DNA from: an uncultured Pelagibacteraceae bacterium
Lineage (GTDB): Bacteria > Pseudomonadota > Alphaproteobacteria > Pelagibacterales > Pelagibacteraceae
Assembly (NCBI GenBank): GCA_902613855.1
Contig: CACMIX010000004.1
Location: 1 to 64,000, forward strand
DNA: 64,000 nt
Direction: 5' to 3'
The first letter of the stretch is position 1. Every line of letters begins with the position of its first letter. The translations under genes were made by a program, and so were the position numbers. Shown here one piece after another: positions 44,309 through 54,367 of this stretch. Below the pieces are notes generated by a model, which did not search any database, had not been told where the DNA came from, and was given only the letters and a program-made list of their open reading frames with translations.

Positions 44309-46225
44309 ATGCCTACAATAACATTACCAGACGGAAATAATCTAAATTTTACAAAAAAAGTTACTGGAGTTGAAGTAGCTGAGAAAATAAGTAAGTCATT
44401 AGCAAAACAAGCAATGGTTATAAGTGTTGATGGTGAACTTAAAGATTTAGATTATTTGATAGAAAAAGACTGCTCAGTAAAAATTTTTACTTCAAAAAAT
44501 CCAGAAGGGCTGGAAACAATTAGACATGACACAGCTCACATATTAGCAATGGCTGTTCAAGAATTATTCCCAGGTACTCAGGTCACAATTGGTCCAGTTA
44601 TTGAAAATGGATTTTACTATGATTTTGCAAGAAAAGAACCTTTTACTGAAAACGATTTAGTCAAAATTGAAAATAAGATGAAAGAAATTGTAGATAGAAA
44701 TGAAATTACCAAGAGAGAAGTTTGGGATAGAAATAAAGCCATTGATCATTTTAAAAAAAAAGGCGAAATTTATAAATCTGAATTAATTAAAGCTATTCCT
44801 GAGAAAGAAGATGTCTCAATTTATTTTCATGGTGACTGGCATGATCTTTGTAGAGGTCCTCATTTATCTTCAACAGGCAAAATTGGAAAGTATTTTAAAC
44901 TAACCAAAGTATCTGGTGCTTATTGGAGAGGAGACTCAAAAAATGAAATGCTTCAAAGAATATATGGTACTAGTTGGGCAACTCAAAAAGATTTAGATGA
45001 ACATCTTAAAAGAATAGAAGAAGCAGAAAAGAGAGATCATAGAAAATTAGGAAAAGAAATGGATTTATTTCATTTTAGAGAAGAAAGTCCAGGATCTGTT
45101 TTTTGGCACGAAAGAGGCTGGGCGTTATTCCAAAATTTAATTAACTATATGAGAAATAGACAGGATGCAGCTGGTTACAAAGAAATAAATACACCTGAAG
45201 TATTGGATAGACAATTATGGGAAAAATCAGGACATTGGGGGAAATATGGTGACAACATGTATACATCTGAAACACCAGATGAGAAGGTGTTTGCAATAAA
45301 ACCAATGAATTGTCCAGGACATGTTCAGGTATTTAATCAAGGGCTAAAAAGTTATCGAGATCTTCCTTTGCGTTATGCAGAGTTTGGAAAAGTTCATAGA
45401 TATGAACCATCAGGAGCTTTACATGGTTTACTTAGAGTGAGAGCTTTTACACAAGACGATGCGCATATTTTTTGTTCAGAGAATCAAATTACAAGTGAGT
45501 GTTTAATTGTTACTAATTTAATTTTGGATATTTATAAAGACCTTGGATTTGAAAATGTAATTCTTAAATACGCAGATAGACCAGAGGTAAGAGTTGGTGA
45601 TGACGAAGTTTGGGATAAAGCAGAAGCATCATTACTAGAGGCAGTGAAAGCCTCAAAATTAGAATATAGTATTAACAAGGGAGAAGGAGCATTCTATGGT
45701 CCTAAAATTGAGTTTGTCCTAAGGGATGCTATTGGAAGAGATTGGCAATGTGGAACTTTGCAAGTTGATTTAAATTTACCTGAGAGATTAGGTGCTTCTT
45801 ATGTTGATAAAGATGGGAGTAGGAAAATTCCTGTAATGCTTCATAGAGCTCTATTTGGATCTTTAGAAAGATTTATTGGAATTTTAATTGAAAACTATGC
45901 TGGTAAATTTCCGTTCTGGATATCGCCTTTACAAACAATGGTAATTCCTATTTCAGAAGAATTTAATGATTATGCTACTGATATTTCTAAGAAAATTATA
46001 AATGTAGGTATTAGCTCTTCTGTTGATTTAAAAAATCAAAATTTAAATTATAAAATACGAGATCATTCGTTAGCTAAAATCCCTCTTTTGTTAATTTGTG
46101 GTAAAAAAGAAGTTGACTCCAATTCTGTAACGATTAGAAGATTAGATTCTAACAAACAAGAAAATATGGATATAGACACATTCTTAAAAACTTTCTCTGC
46201 TTTAAATAAAGCATCTTCAAACTAA
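44309..46225 (+). CDS. thrS: Threonyl-tRNA synthetase
   Basis: A 638-residue class II synthetase. The N-terminal TGS domain starts MPTITLPDGNNLNF, the editing domain has RHDTAHILAMAV and GDWHDLCRGPHL, then the catalytic core with motif 2 RYEPSGALHGLLRVRAFTQDDAHIF and motif 3 MLHRALFGSLERFIGILIE, and the C-terminal anticodon domain. Zinc ligands C, H, H (NCPGHVQ and others) are present. It opens the translation block and its stop is followed immediately by the infC GTG. Confidence 0.97.
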   Translation: MPTITLPDGNNLNFTKKVTGVEVAEKISKSLAKQAMVISVDGELKDLDYLIEKDCSVKIFTSKNPEGLETIRHDTAHILAMAVQELFPGTQVTIGPVIENGFYYDFARKEPFTENDLVKIENKMKEIVDRNEITKREVWDRNKAIDHFKKKGEIYKSELIKAIPEKEDVSIYFHGDWHDLCRGPHLSSTGKIGKYFKLTKVSGAYWRGDSKNEMLQRIYGTSWATQKDLDEHLKRIEEAEKRDHRKLGKEMDLFHFREESPGSVFWHERGWALFQNLINYMRNRQDAAGYKEINTPEVLDRQLWEKSGHWGKYGDNMYTSETPDEKVFAIKPMNCPGHVQVFNQGLKSYRDLPLRYAEFGKVHRYEPSGALHGLLRVRAFTQDDAHIFCSENQITSECLIVTNLILDIYKDLGFENVILKYADRPEVRVGDDEVWDKAEASLLEAVKASKLEYSINKGEGAFYGPKIEFVLRDAIGRDWQCGTLQVDLNLPERLGASYVDKDGSRKIPVMLHRALFGSLERFIGILIENYAGKFPFWISPLQTMVIPISEEFNDYATDISKKIINVGISSSVDLKNQNLNYKIRDHSLAKIPLLLICGKKEVDSNSVTIRRLDSNKQENMDIDTFLKTFSALNKASSN

Positions 46226-46771
46226 GTGGCAGATTTTAAACAAAATTATTTTCAAAGAAGAACTAAGGATAGAGGCCCAAGATCTAATAATAGAATCTCC
46301 TCTCCTGATGTTCAGGTTATAGCAAGCGATGGTGAAAATCTTGGTGTACTCAATACTAATGAAGCTATCTCAATGGCAAAAAATCAAGGGCTTGATTTAA
46401 TTGAAATAGCACCAAATGCAAACCCTCCAGTTTGTAAAATCATGGATATGGGTAAGTACAAATATGATGCCCAAAAAAAAGCAAATCTTGCAAAAAAGAA
46501 ACAAAAAATAGTTTTGTTAAAAGAAATTAAAATGAGACCTGTAACAGAAACGCATGATTATGATTTTAAAGTTAAAAATGCAAAAAAATTTATCGCTAAA
46601 GGGGATAAGGTAAAATTCACAATTAGATTTAAAGGTAGAGAACTACAACACTCACACTTAGGAAACGAGTTAATGGGTAAAATCAAGGAAGACATGAAAG
46701 ATATTGGCAAGGTAGAGCTTCATCCAAAATTTGATGGTAAGCAAATGATTATGGTTATCCAACCTTTATAG
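46226..46771 (+). CDS. infC: Translation initiation factor IF-3
   Basis: A 181-residue protein that binds the 30S subunit and checks the start codon. ISSPDVQVIASDGENLGVL is the N domain, LDLIEIAPNANPPVCKIMDMGKYKY the linker region, and the C domain has KEIKMRPVTETHDYDFKVKNAKKF. The start codon is GTG at 46226, directly after the thrS stop. Many bacteria use AUU or AUC for IF-3 autoregulation; this one uses GTG, which would weaken that control unless the true start differs. Some upstream extension is possible. Confidence 0.94.
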   Translation: MADFKQNYFQRRTKDRGPRSNNRISSPDVQVIASDGENLGVLNTNEAISMAKNQGLDLIEIAPNANPPVCKIMDMGKYKYDAQKKANLAKKKQKIVLLKEIKMRPVTETHDYDFKVKNAKKFIAKGDKVKFTIRFKGRELQHSHLGNELMGKIKEDMKDIGKVELHPKFDGKQMIMVIQPL

Positions 46772-46784
46772 GGTTTAATAGAGG

Positions 46785-46813
46785 TTGTAAAATTATACCA
46801 TTCTTTGTATAAG
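46785..46813 (+). promoter_or_regulatory. Putative promoter of rpmI with very short leader
   Basis: TTGTAA at 46785-46790 and TATAAG at 46808-46813 have 17-base spacing. The expected transcript start near 46820 would leave only about 5 bases before the rpmI ATG at 46825. No room remains for an L20 leader of the E. coli kind. Predicted by eye. Confidence 0.4.
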
Positions 46814-46824
46814 TCCGCAGAATT

Positions 46825-47031
46825 ATGCCTAAATTAAAAACAAAAAGCTCAGCAAAAAAAAGATTTAAGATATCAGCCAAGGGGAAAGTGATGACAGCCC
46901 AAGCTGGAAAGAGGCACGGAATGATTAAAAGAACAAATTCTCAAATTAGAAAATTAAGAGGCACTACAACAATGTCCAAGCAAGATGGAAAAATTGTTAA
47001 ATCATACATGCCCTACAGTTTAAGAGGTTAA
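46825..47031 (+). CDS. rpmI: 50S ribosomal protein L35
   Basis: A 68-residue basic protein, [21 protein letters not shown] and [17 protein letters not shown], the standard L35 pattern. It lies in the conserved infC-rpmI-rplT order. rplT follows after 2 bases. The call is firm. Confidence 0.97.
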   Translation: MPKLKTKSSAKKRFKISAKGKVMTAQAGKRHGMIKRTNSQIRKLRGTTTMSKQDGKIVKSYMPYSLRG

Positions 47032-47033
47032 TA

Positions 47034-47390
47034 ATGGCGAGAGTTAAAAGAGGTGTAACAAGTAAAGCTAAGCATAAAAAAGTCTTAAAAGCTGTAAAAG
47101 GCCAATGGGGCAGAAGAAAAAATACTATAAGAGTTGCAAAGCAGGCAATGGAAAAATCAATGCAATATGCTTATAGAGACAGAAGAAACAAAAAAAGAGA
47201 TTTCAAATCTTTATGGATACAAAGAATCAACGCAGGTGTCAGAGCTGAAGGAATGACATATTCTAAATTCATAAATGGATTAAGTAAATGTGGTATTGCA
47301 ATAGATAGAAAGATTCTTGCTGAAATTGCTTATGATAGCCCAGAGGCATTCAAAACAATTGTACAAAAAGCCCAATCAGCATTGAATTAA
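47034..47390 (+). CDS. rplT: 50S ribosomal protein L20
   Basis: A 118-residue protein needed for early 50S assembly, with [19 protein letters not shown], the helix [25 protein letters not shown] and ending [10 protein letters not shown]. In E. coli L20 represses the rpmI-rplT mRNA; here the space before rpmI is short, so a comparable leader structure is not visible. In frame start ATG 2 bases after rpmI. Confidence 0.97.
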   Translation: MARVKRGVTSKAKHKKVLKAVKGQWGRRKNTIRVAKQAMEKSMQYAYRDRRNKKRDFKSLWIQRINAGVRAEGMTYSKFINGLSKCGIAIDRKILAEIAYDSPEAFKTIVQKAQSALN

Positions 47391-47433
47391 TTTTCATTGT
47401 TGTTTTTCTAAGGTTAACAAATATTCTACAGAT

Positions 47434-48501
47434 ATGTCTGATATTAAAAAATTAAAAGATGAATTCCTACATAAATTAAATGCAGCTTTAAACATTGAAA
47501 GTATAAATCAAATCAAATCTGAGTTATTTGGTAAGAAGGGTAAAATTTCTAATTCTTTTAAAAATCTTGGATCTTTACCAACTGAAGAACGGAAAAAATT
47601 TGCATCGGATTTAAATTTTGTAAAAGATGAACTACAAGAAAAAATTAATAAAAAAATTCAAGAAATAGAAATAAAAGAAATAAATTCAAAGCTAGAGAAT
47701 GAAAAAGTAGACGTAACTTTGCCTGAAAGAAATATTGTTCAAGGTAAGATACATCCTGTTTCTCAAGTTATAGATGAAATATCCTCTATATTTTCTGAAA
47801 TTGGTTTTAGTGTTGAAGAAGGACCAGATGTAGAGAATGAGCATTACAATTTTACTGCATTAAATACCCCAGACAACCATCCAGCAAGAGACATGCACGA
47901 TACTTTTTATCTAGATGATAAAAAAGAATTACTTTTAAGAACTCATACATCTCCAGTTCAAGTAAGAACAATGCTAAAAGGGAAACCTCCTTTTAAAATC
48001 ATTGCTCCCGGTAGAACATATAGATCTGACAGTGATCAAACTCATGCTCCAATGTTTCATCAAGTTGAGGGACTTCATATTGATAAAAATGTGAATATGG
48101 GACATTTAAAAGGTTGCCTAAATTATTTTATAAAATCCTTTTTTGAAGTTGATAAAATCAAAATGAGATTTAGACCAAGTCACTTTCCCTTTACAGAACC
48201 ATCGGCCGAAGTTGACATTGGTTATGAATTGAAAGATGGCAAAATAGTCATCGGTGAAGGAGATAAATGGTTGGAGATTTTAGGTTGTGGGATGGTGCAT
48301 CCAAACGTGCTTAAAAATGTAAAAATAAACCCAGACAAGTATCAAGGTTACGCATTTGGGATTGGCATAGATAGATTGGCAATGCTTAAGTATGGAATAA
48401 ATGATCTAAGAGCTTTTTTTGAGACTGATTATAGGTGGCTAAATCACTTTGGGTTTGATCCATTAGACGTACCATCAAATTACAGAGGTCTTAGTCGATG
48501 A
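47434..48501 (+). CDS. pheS: Phenylalanyl-tRNA synthetase alpha subunit
   Basis: A 355-residue class II catalytic subunit. An N-terminal coiled coil is followed by [58 protein letters not shown] (motif 2) and [10 protein letters not shown] plus [15 protein letters not shown] (motif 3). Overlaps pheT by 4 bases (ATGA). A weak TTGTTT/TATTCT promoter-like pair ends just before the ATG. The alpha2beta2 enzyme needs PheT. Confidence 0.96.
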   Translation: MSDIKKLKDEFLHKLNAALNIESINQIKSELFGKKGKISNSFKNLGSLPTEERKKFASDLNFVKDELQEKINKKIQEIEIKEINSKLENEKVDVTLPERNIVQGKIHPVSQVIDEISSIFSEIGFSVEEGPDVENEHYNFTALNTPDNHPARDMHDTFYLDDKKELLLRTHTSPVQVRTMLKGKPPFKIIAPGRTYRSDSDQTHAPMFHQVEGLHIDKNVNMGHLKGCLNYFIKSFFEVDKIKMRFRPSHFPFTEPSAEVDIGYELKDGKIVIGEGDKWLEILGCGMVHPNVLKNVKINPDKYQGYAFGIGIDRLAMLKYGINDLRAFFETDYRWLNHFGFDPLDVPSNYRGLSR

Positions 48502-50906
48502 AATTTACAATAGACTGGCTTAAAGAACATCTTGATACTAAGTTAAAGGATAATCAAATAATTGAGAAGTTGACGGATGTTGGGCTTGAAGTTGAGAGCT
48601 TTGAAAAAGTTAGTTCTGACTTAGATAATTTTAAAGTAGCAAAAATTATAAATGCCGAGCAACACCCAAATGCAGATAAGTTAAAAGTATGTGATGTTGA
48701 TATAGGGGAACAAAATACGGTTAAAGTTGTTTGTGGGGCACCTAATGCCAAGAAAGACCTTTTGACTGTTTATGCCAGACCTGGATCTGTGATTCCAAAA
48801 AATAACATGAAACTCACAGTTAGCAAAATAAGGGGTGTAACTTCATATGGGATGTTGTGCTCAGAGTCAGAATTAAATTTATCTGATGAAAGTGACGGAA
48901 TAAAAGAACTAAAGTCAAATAAGTACTCTGACAAAGTAGGTAAAAATTTTTTTAAAAATAATACTGAAAAAGTTATTGATTTATCTATCACTCCTAATCG
49001 ACCTGATTGTTTAGGTGTAAGAGGAGTAGCAAGAGATCTTGCAGCGGCGGGAGTTGGTAAATTAAAAAATATCTCTAATATGAAAATTAAAAATAGTGAG
49101 ACTCAAAAAATTAAAGTTTCTATTACAAAAGATAAAAATCAAGGTTGTACCATATTTGGTAGCTGTTTAATTAAAGATGTTACAAACAAAGAAAGTCCAA
49201 AGTGGCTGAAGGATAAAATCATATCTCTAGGTCAGAAGCCTATTTCAGCAATTGTAGATATAACTAATTATGTGATGCTGGATTTAAATAGACCACTTCA
49301 TGCATATGATTCAGACAAAATTGATAAGGAAATTATTGTAAGAAATTCAGAAAAAGGTGAAACATTCGAAGCTCTTGATAACAAAAAGTATAAATTAGAT
49401 AATGATATGTGTGTTATTTCTGATAAGTCTGGCGTATTAGGTTTGGGTGGAATAATAGGAGGTACACGCTCAGGTACTGAGTTTAATACTAAAAATATTT
49501 TGTTAGAATCTGCATATTTTTTGCCTAGATCTATTAGAAAAACTTCAAAGTTGCTGAACATTGATACTGACGCTAAATTTAGATTTGAAAGGGGTATTGA
49601 TCCTCAATCTATTGAAATAGGCCTAGATAAAGCTGCACAATTAATAACTAAAATTTGTGGAGGAAAAGTTAGTAAGTTTGATGTTCAAAGCATTAGGAAA
49701 ATTAAAAAAAATAAAATCAAATTTAAAATATCTTTGTTTGAAAAAATTGCAGGATTTAAAATAAAAGATAAAGAGGTCATAAAGATCTTAATAGATTTAG
49801 GTTTTAAAGTTTCTAAAAAGAAATCTGAATTAGAATTAACAATTCCTACATGGAGACCTGATATCACTCAACCTATAGATATAGTTGAGGAGATAGTAAG
49901 AATAAAGGGTTACAATAATATAAAAATACTAGAACCTGAAAAAAATAAAATTAAAGACACACTTAATAAGCAACAAAAACTTTTTCATTTTTTACAACGT
50001 TCTGTAGCATCAAAAGGCTATTTTGAGACGGTAACTTGGTCATTTACAGACTCAAAAATAAATAATTTTTTCAAAGAAAATTACAAAGAAATAAAAATAG
50101 TAAATCCAATAAGTTCAGACTTGGATGTTTTAAGAAATTCAATATTTCCCAATTTGGCGTTCTATCTAAAGAAAAATTTAGATAGAGGATTTAGAGATAT
50201 TTCTCTTTATGAAATAGGGCCAATTTTTAAAGACAACAAACCCGGAGAACAATTAACAATAATTGGTGGGATAAAATCGGGAAAGATATCAAGGTTAAAC
50301 TGGAATGAACAAAACAGATTGGTTGATGTTTTTGATGCAAAAAAAGATACAATTCAAACCCTAATCGAAGCTGGATATGATAGACAAAGTTTATTTATAA
50401 GAGAAAAATCTCCTTCTTATTATCATCCTGGTAAATCTGGCTCTGTATATCTAGATAAAGACGATATTGATCCAGTGGCTTATTTTGGGGAAATTCATCC
50501 AAACATTATAAAAAAACTTGATATAAAAACTGAAGCATTGGTTGGTTTTGAGATTTATTTAGATTACTTAAAAGATAAAAAACTTAAACTCAAAGATTCA
50601 AAATCAAAATTTCAATTTTCTGACTACCAAAAATCAGACAGAGACTTTGCTTTCGTTGTCGATAAAAATTTTAAAGCTCAAGATTTAATAGAAATAATAT
50701 CTTCTATTGATCAAAGTTTAATTAAATCAGTAAAAATTTTTGATGTCTATGAAGGTGAAAATATTCCTAAAGATAAAAAGTCTATAGCTCTCAATGTAAC
50801 CATTCAATCTGAAGAAAAAACATTAGAGGAAAGTGATCTTGAAAAAATTAATAAATTAATAATTTCAACTGTTGAGACTAAATCAGGCGCAAAGATTAGG
50901 TCCTAA
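48498..50906 (+). CDS. pheT: Phenylalanyl-tRNA synthetase beta subunit
   Basis: An 802-residue protein. The N terminus [14 protein letters not shown] leads to the EMAP-II tRNA-binding-like domain ([11 protein letters not shown], AGVxCGAPN-like [10 protein letters not shown]), the B3/B4 editing domain ([23 protein letters not shown]), the B5 DNA-binding-like domain ([12 protein letters not shown]), and the C-terminal ferredoxin-fold anticodon-binding domain ([23 protein letters not shown]). Length is standard. Ends directly before lepA. Confidence 0.96.
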   Translation: MKFTIDWLKEHLDTKLKDNQIIEKLTDVGLEVESFEKVSSDLDNFKVAKIINAEQHPNADKLKVCDVDIGEQNTVKVVCGAPNAKKDLLTVYARPGSVIPKNNMKLTVSKIRGVTSYGMLCSESELNLSDESDGIKELKSNKYSDKVGKNFFKNNTEKVIDLSITPNRPDCLGVRGVARDLAAAGVGKLKNISNMKIKNSETQKIKVSITKDKNQGCTIFGSCLIKDVTNKESPKWLKDKIISLGQKPISAIVDITNYVMLDLNRPLHAYDSDKIDKEIIVRNSEKGETFEALDNKKYKLDNDMCVISDKSGVLGLGGIIGGTRSGTEFNTKNILLESAYFLPRSIRKTSKLLNIDTDAKFRFERGIDPQSIEIGLDKAAQLITKICGGKVSKFDVQSIRKIKKNKIKFKISLFEKIAGFKIKDKEVIKILIDLGFKVSKKKSELELTIPTWRPDITQPIDIVEEIVRIKGYNNIKILEPEKNKIKDTLNKQQKLFHFLQRSVASKGYFETVTWSFTDSKINNFFKENYKEIKIVNPISSDLDVLRNSIFPNLAFYLKKNLDRGFRDISLYEIGPIFKDNKPGEQLTIIGGIKSGKISRLNWNEQNRLVDVFDAKKDTIQTLIEAGYDRQSLFIREKSPSYYHPGKSGSVYLDKDDIDPVAYFGEIHPNIIKKLDIKTEALVGFEIYLDYLKDKKLKLKDSKSKFQFSDYQKSDRDFAFVVDKNFKAQDLIEIISSIDQSLIKSVKIFDVYEGENIPKDKKSIALNVTIQSEEKTLEESDLEKINKLIISTVETKSGAKIRS

Positions 50907-52718
50907 ATGCCCAGTGATATTGATAATATAAGAAATTTTGCAATTATTGCACATATTGATCATGGAAAATCTACTATTGCCGATAGAATTATTCATAGCT
51001 GTGGAGGTTTAACAGAAAGAGAGATGAAAGCACAAGTCCTCGATTCAATGGATATTGAGAGAGAAAGAGGAATTACAATTAAAGCTCAAACTGTAAAATT
51101 AAGTTATAAAGCAAAAGATGGTAAAGAATATATTTTAAACATCATAGACACACCAGGTCATGTAGATTTTAGTTATGAGGTAAGTAGATCTCTTTATGCA
51201 TGCGAAGGCTCTATTCTTATTGTTGATAGCACACAAGGTGTTGAAGCTCAGACTTTAGCGAATGTTTATCAGGCTTTAGATACGAACCATGAAATTGTTC
51301 CAGTATTAAATAAGGTTGATTTACCTGCATCAGATCTAGAAAAAACAAAAAAACAAATTGAGGATGTCATTGGAATTGATACTGAAAATGCTATCCCATG
51401 TTCAGGTAAAACAGGAGAGGGTATTGAAGACATCTTAGAGCAAATAATAACTACTCTACCCTCACCTAAAGGAGAAACTACATCAGATTTAAAATGTTTA
51501 CTTGTTGATAGTTGGTATGACACTTATTTAGGTGTGGTAATTTTAGTTAGAGTGATTGATGGTAAATTGTCAAAAAATATGAAAATTAAAATGATGTCAA
51601 CAAATCAAGAGTATGTCGTAGAAAAAGTTGGTGTATTCACGCCCAAGCCTACAGATATAAACGAGTTAAAAACAGGCGAAATAGGTTTCATAACTACAGG
51701 AATTAAAGTCCTATCAGAAACAAAAGTTGGTGATACTATTTGTGATGCAACAAAACCATTAAAAGACGCCCTGCCAGGTTTTAAACCTAGTAAGCCAGTA
51801 GTATTTTGTGGTTTGTTTCCTGTTGATAGTTCAGAATATCAAAAATTAAAAGATGGACTAGCCAAACTTCAATTAAATGATGCAAGTTTTTCATTTGAAC
51901 CTGAGTCATCTTCAGCTTTAGGATTAGGATTTAGGTGTGGTTTTTTAGGTTTATTACATCTTGAAATTGTAACTGAAAGACTAGAAAGAGAATTTGATGT
52001 AAACTTATTAACCACTACCCCTGGAGTTGTTTATAAAGTTCATCTAAACAGCGGAACAATAGTAGATTTACAAAATCCATCGAGTTTACCTGATCCGACA
52101 TTAATTAAAATGATAGAGGAACCTTGGATTAAAGCTACAATTATAACTCCAGATCAGTATTTAGGATCTATAATTAAAATGTGTCAGGATAAAAGAGGAA
52201 TACAAACTAATTTAAGTTATTCAGGAAACAGAGCAGTTGTAAATTATGAGCTTCCACTAAATGAGGTAGTTTTTGATTTCAACGATCGTCTCAAATCAAT
52301 GACGAGTGGTTATGCTAGTTTTGATTATGAAATAATAGAACATCGAGAAGGAGATTTAGTAAAACTAGGTATTTTAGTGAATACTGAACCTGTTGATGCT
52401 TTAGCAATGATGATACATAAAGATTTTGCACAAAGAACTGGAAGGGAAGTTTGCGAAAAATTAAAAGATTTGATACCAAGACATAATTTTATGATCCCAG
52501 TTCAAGCTGCAATTGGAGGTAAGATTATTGCTAGAGAAACCATAAAAGGTTTTAAAAAAGATGTTTTGACAAAAATTCATGGAGGAGGAGCCACGGACAG
52601 AAAAAGAAAACTTTTAGAAAAACAAAAAAAAGGTAAAGCCAGATCTAAACAGTTTGGAAGAGTGGAAATTCCTCAGGAAGCATTTATTGGGGTTCTAAAA
52701 ATTAGTAAGGAAAAATAA
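50907..52718 (+). CDS. lepA: Elongation factor 4 (LepA)
   Basis: A 603-residue GTPase that back-translocates or assists stalled ribosomes and initiation. G1 [10 protein letters not shown]2 [13 protein letters not shown]3 DTPGHVDF and G4 NKVDLP are present. The LepA-specific C-terminal domain, [50 protein letters not shown], is complete. Starts at the base after the pheT stop. The 3' end is 5 bases from the convergent sugar island, with no terminator visible between. Confidence 0.97.
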   Translation: MPSDIDNIRNFAIIAHIDHGKSTIADRIIHSCGGLTEREMKAQVLDSMDIERERGITIKAQTVKLSYKAKDGKEYILNIIDTPGHVDFSYEVSRSLYACEGSILIVDSTQGVEAQTLANVYQALDTNHEIVPVLNKVDLPASDLEKTKKQIEDVIGIDTENAIPCSGKTGEGIEDILEQIITTLPSPKGETTSDLKCLLVDSWYDTYLGVVILVRVIDGKLSKNMKIKMMSTNQEYVVEKVGVFTPKPTDINELKTGEIGFITTGIKVLSETKVGDTICDATKPLKDALPGFKPSKPVVFCGLFPVDSSEYQKLKDGLAKLQLNDASFSFEPESSSALGLGFRCGFLGLLHLEIVTERLEREFDVNLLTTTPGVVYKVHLNSGTIVDLQNPSSLPDPTLIKMIEEPWIKATIITPDQYLGSIIKMCQDKRGIQTNLSYSGNRAVVNYELPLNEVVFDFNDRLKSMTSGYASFDYEIIEHREGDLVKLGILVNTEPVDALAMMIHKDFAQRTGREVCEKLKDLIPRHNFMIPVQAAIGGKIIARETIKGFKKDVLTKIHGGGATDRKRKLLEKQKKGKARSKQFGRVEIPQEAFIGVLKISKEK

Positions 52719-52723
52719 CAAAA

Positions 52724-53659
52724 TTATTTTTTTTCAAGTCTTTCAATAATGTTTAATATACTTAAGCTAGTCTGATATCTTTCATTAAATAATTTGCTCT
52801 TATTTGATAACATATCTTTAAAAGCTAAATTTATCTGGTTTGATTTTGATACTTTAATTACTTTTGATTTTTTTTTTCTATAAACAATTATTTTTCCGTC
52901 TTGAATTACGTCCTTAGAGAAAATGAAATCAACTAATAAACTACCTTCAGTTCCATATACAATTAAACTATTTTTGTAAGAACTCCTAAAGCCCCAGTCT
53001 AGGTCAAAGATTACATTATTTTCATTTTGAGCATTAATGTTACCCATTAAATCTAATCTATTTTGTCTTATTATTTTAGACCTTAACAATTTAATTTTTT
53101 TTGAGTTAAACAAGGTAAACATTATTGATATTGGATAAAAACCAACATCATATAATGCACCACCACCTAAATTTTTATTAAATCTGAAGTTCTTTTTATC
53201 ACTTAATGGAACTTTAAAAGAGCTTTTGACTCTCAAAACTTTTCCAATTGAATTACCTTTAATTATAGTCTTCAACTTAGCAAAAAGTGGATGATGAACA
53301 TATTGTATAACTTCATAAAATTTCTTCTTTTTTTTTACTGCCAAGTTTTTTAGTTTATTAAGTTGGCGTTTATTTAAACAAATAGGTTTTTCACAGATGA
53401 CATTTTTATTATTTTCTAGTGCAAATCTACAATGATTATAATGCTTTGAGCTTACCGATGAAATATAAACATAGTCAAATTTATTTTTGAGAAAGAATTC
53501 TTTTTTATTATTATAAAAAAATATTTTTTTTAATTTAAAATCTTTACGTTTTTTATTTGAGAGTACAGAAATAATTTTAATTTTTCTGTTAGATAAAATA
53601 CTTGGTAAAACTTTTTTTTGAAAATGACTACTTAGTGACCAGATAGACAATAAATGCAT
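52724..53659 (-). CDS. Gfo/Idh/MocA-family oxidoreductase, probable sugar 3-ketoreductase
   Basis: A 311-residue dehydrogenase-like protein. NVICEKPICLNKRQLNKL carries the family EKP motif, with the catalytic-type region GGGALYDVGFYPISIM later on and GTEGSLLVDFIF. The expected N-terminal GxGxxG loop is replaced by SIWSLSSH, although the rest of the first strand-helix aligns (VLPSIL). The ATG follows an in-frame TAA directly, so no longer start is possible in this frame. It adjoins a 2,3-dehydratase without a gap; in antibiotic sugar clusters this pair makes a 2-deoxysugar (dehydration then 3-keto reduction). Cofactor use is uncertain because of the altered loop. Confidence 0.78.
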   Translation of the reverse strand: MHLLSIWSLSSHFQKKVLPSILSNRKIKIISVLSNKKRKDFKLKKIFFYNNKKEFFLKNKFDYVYISSVSSKHYNHCRFALENNKNVICEKPICLNKRQLNKLKNLAVKKKKKFYEVIQYVHHPLFAKLKTIIKGNSIGKVLRVKSSFKVPLSDKKNFRFNKNLGGGALYDVGFYPISIMFTLFNSKKIKLLRSKIIRQNRLDLMGNINAQNENNVIFDLDWGFRSSYKNSLIVYGTEGSLLVDFIFSKDVIQDGKIIVYRKKKSKVIKVSKSNQINLAFKDMLSNKSKLFNERYQTSLSILNIIERLEKK

Positions 53660-54367
53660 TTATATAAATGAAACCAGAGTTCTTAAATGTGGATTGACTA
53701 TTGCATTTTCTAAAACAAGTTCTTTTATTTGACTTAACGTAACCCATTTAAAATCTGATCCTAATTCAATTTTTTTGTTTGATTTATACTCCAGCATTAT
53801 AGCAAGGTTTCTTTTATTTCTTAGTCTTCCGCCTTCTTCTGAAACCCACTGTTTAAATATTATTTTACAATTTTTTTTGTATGGAGATTTGAAAAACTCT
53901 AAAAATTTAACCTCACGGCCTCCATGCGCTTTTTTTATATTACTAAAGGTTGCCTGCACAGTTGGACTAAGTTGTATAAAATTATAATTTCCTGGTTCGA
54001 ATTTTGCGTTAATTAAATAATGTGGCGTATTATTAATTTTCTTTTTAAGTAAACCTAGGATTCCACCATCGTAACCAGGCTCTGTAAACATTGGCTGGTC
54101 CCAACCACCTTTAGCCTCTCTTTTATAACTATTCAAGACTCTTACACCTTCAACTCTATAAAATGATCCTGAAGTATGTGAAATAAAACCCTTTTTATTA
54201 ACTTTCCAATTTTTGCATTTATTCAATGGTATCGTTTTTATCTTGATTTTGGATTGTTTGATTATTTTTTTATACCAACTTTTAATGTCATCCATTTTGT
54301 GCAATGGTTTAAAATTTTTATTTAGTTCTGATCTTAAAGCATAAATTATTTTTTTTGAAGGTTTCAT
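53660..54367 (-). CDS. NDP-hexose 2,3-dehydratase family protein, single module
   Basis: A 235-residue protein. HTSGSFYRVEGVRV, GGWDQPMFTEPGYDGGILG, AKFEPGNYNFIQLSPTVQAT and WVSEEGGRLRNKRN match the EvaA/TylX3/OleV 2,3-dehydratases, which remove water from NDP-4-keto-6-deoxyglucose to start 2-deoxygenation. Those proteins have about 460-480 residues in two repeated Nudix-like modules; this has one module, about half. A single module might work as a homodimer. The stop touches the ATG of the Gfo/Idh gene. Its start overlaps the C-methyltransferase stop by 4 bases. Confidence 0.8.
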   Translation of the reverse strand: MKPSKKIIYALRSELNKNFKPLHKMDDIKSWYKKIIKQSKIKIKTIPLNKCKNWKVNKKGFISHTSGSFYRVEGVRVLNSYKREAKGGWDQPMFTEPGYDGGILGLLKKKINNTPHYLINAKFEPGNYNFIQLSPTVQATFSNIKKAHGGREVKFLEFFKSPYKKNCKIIFKQWVSEEGGRLRNKRNLAIMLEYKSNKKIELGSDFKWVTLSQIKELVLENAIVNPHLRTLVSFI

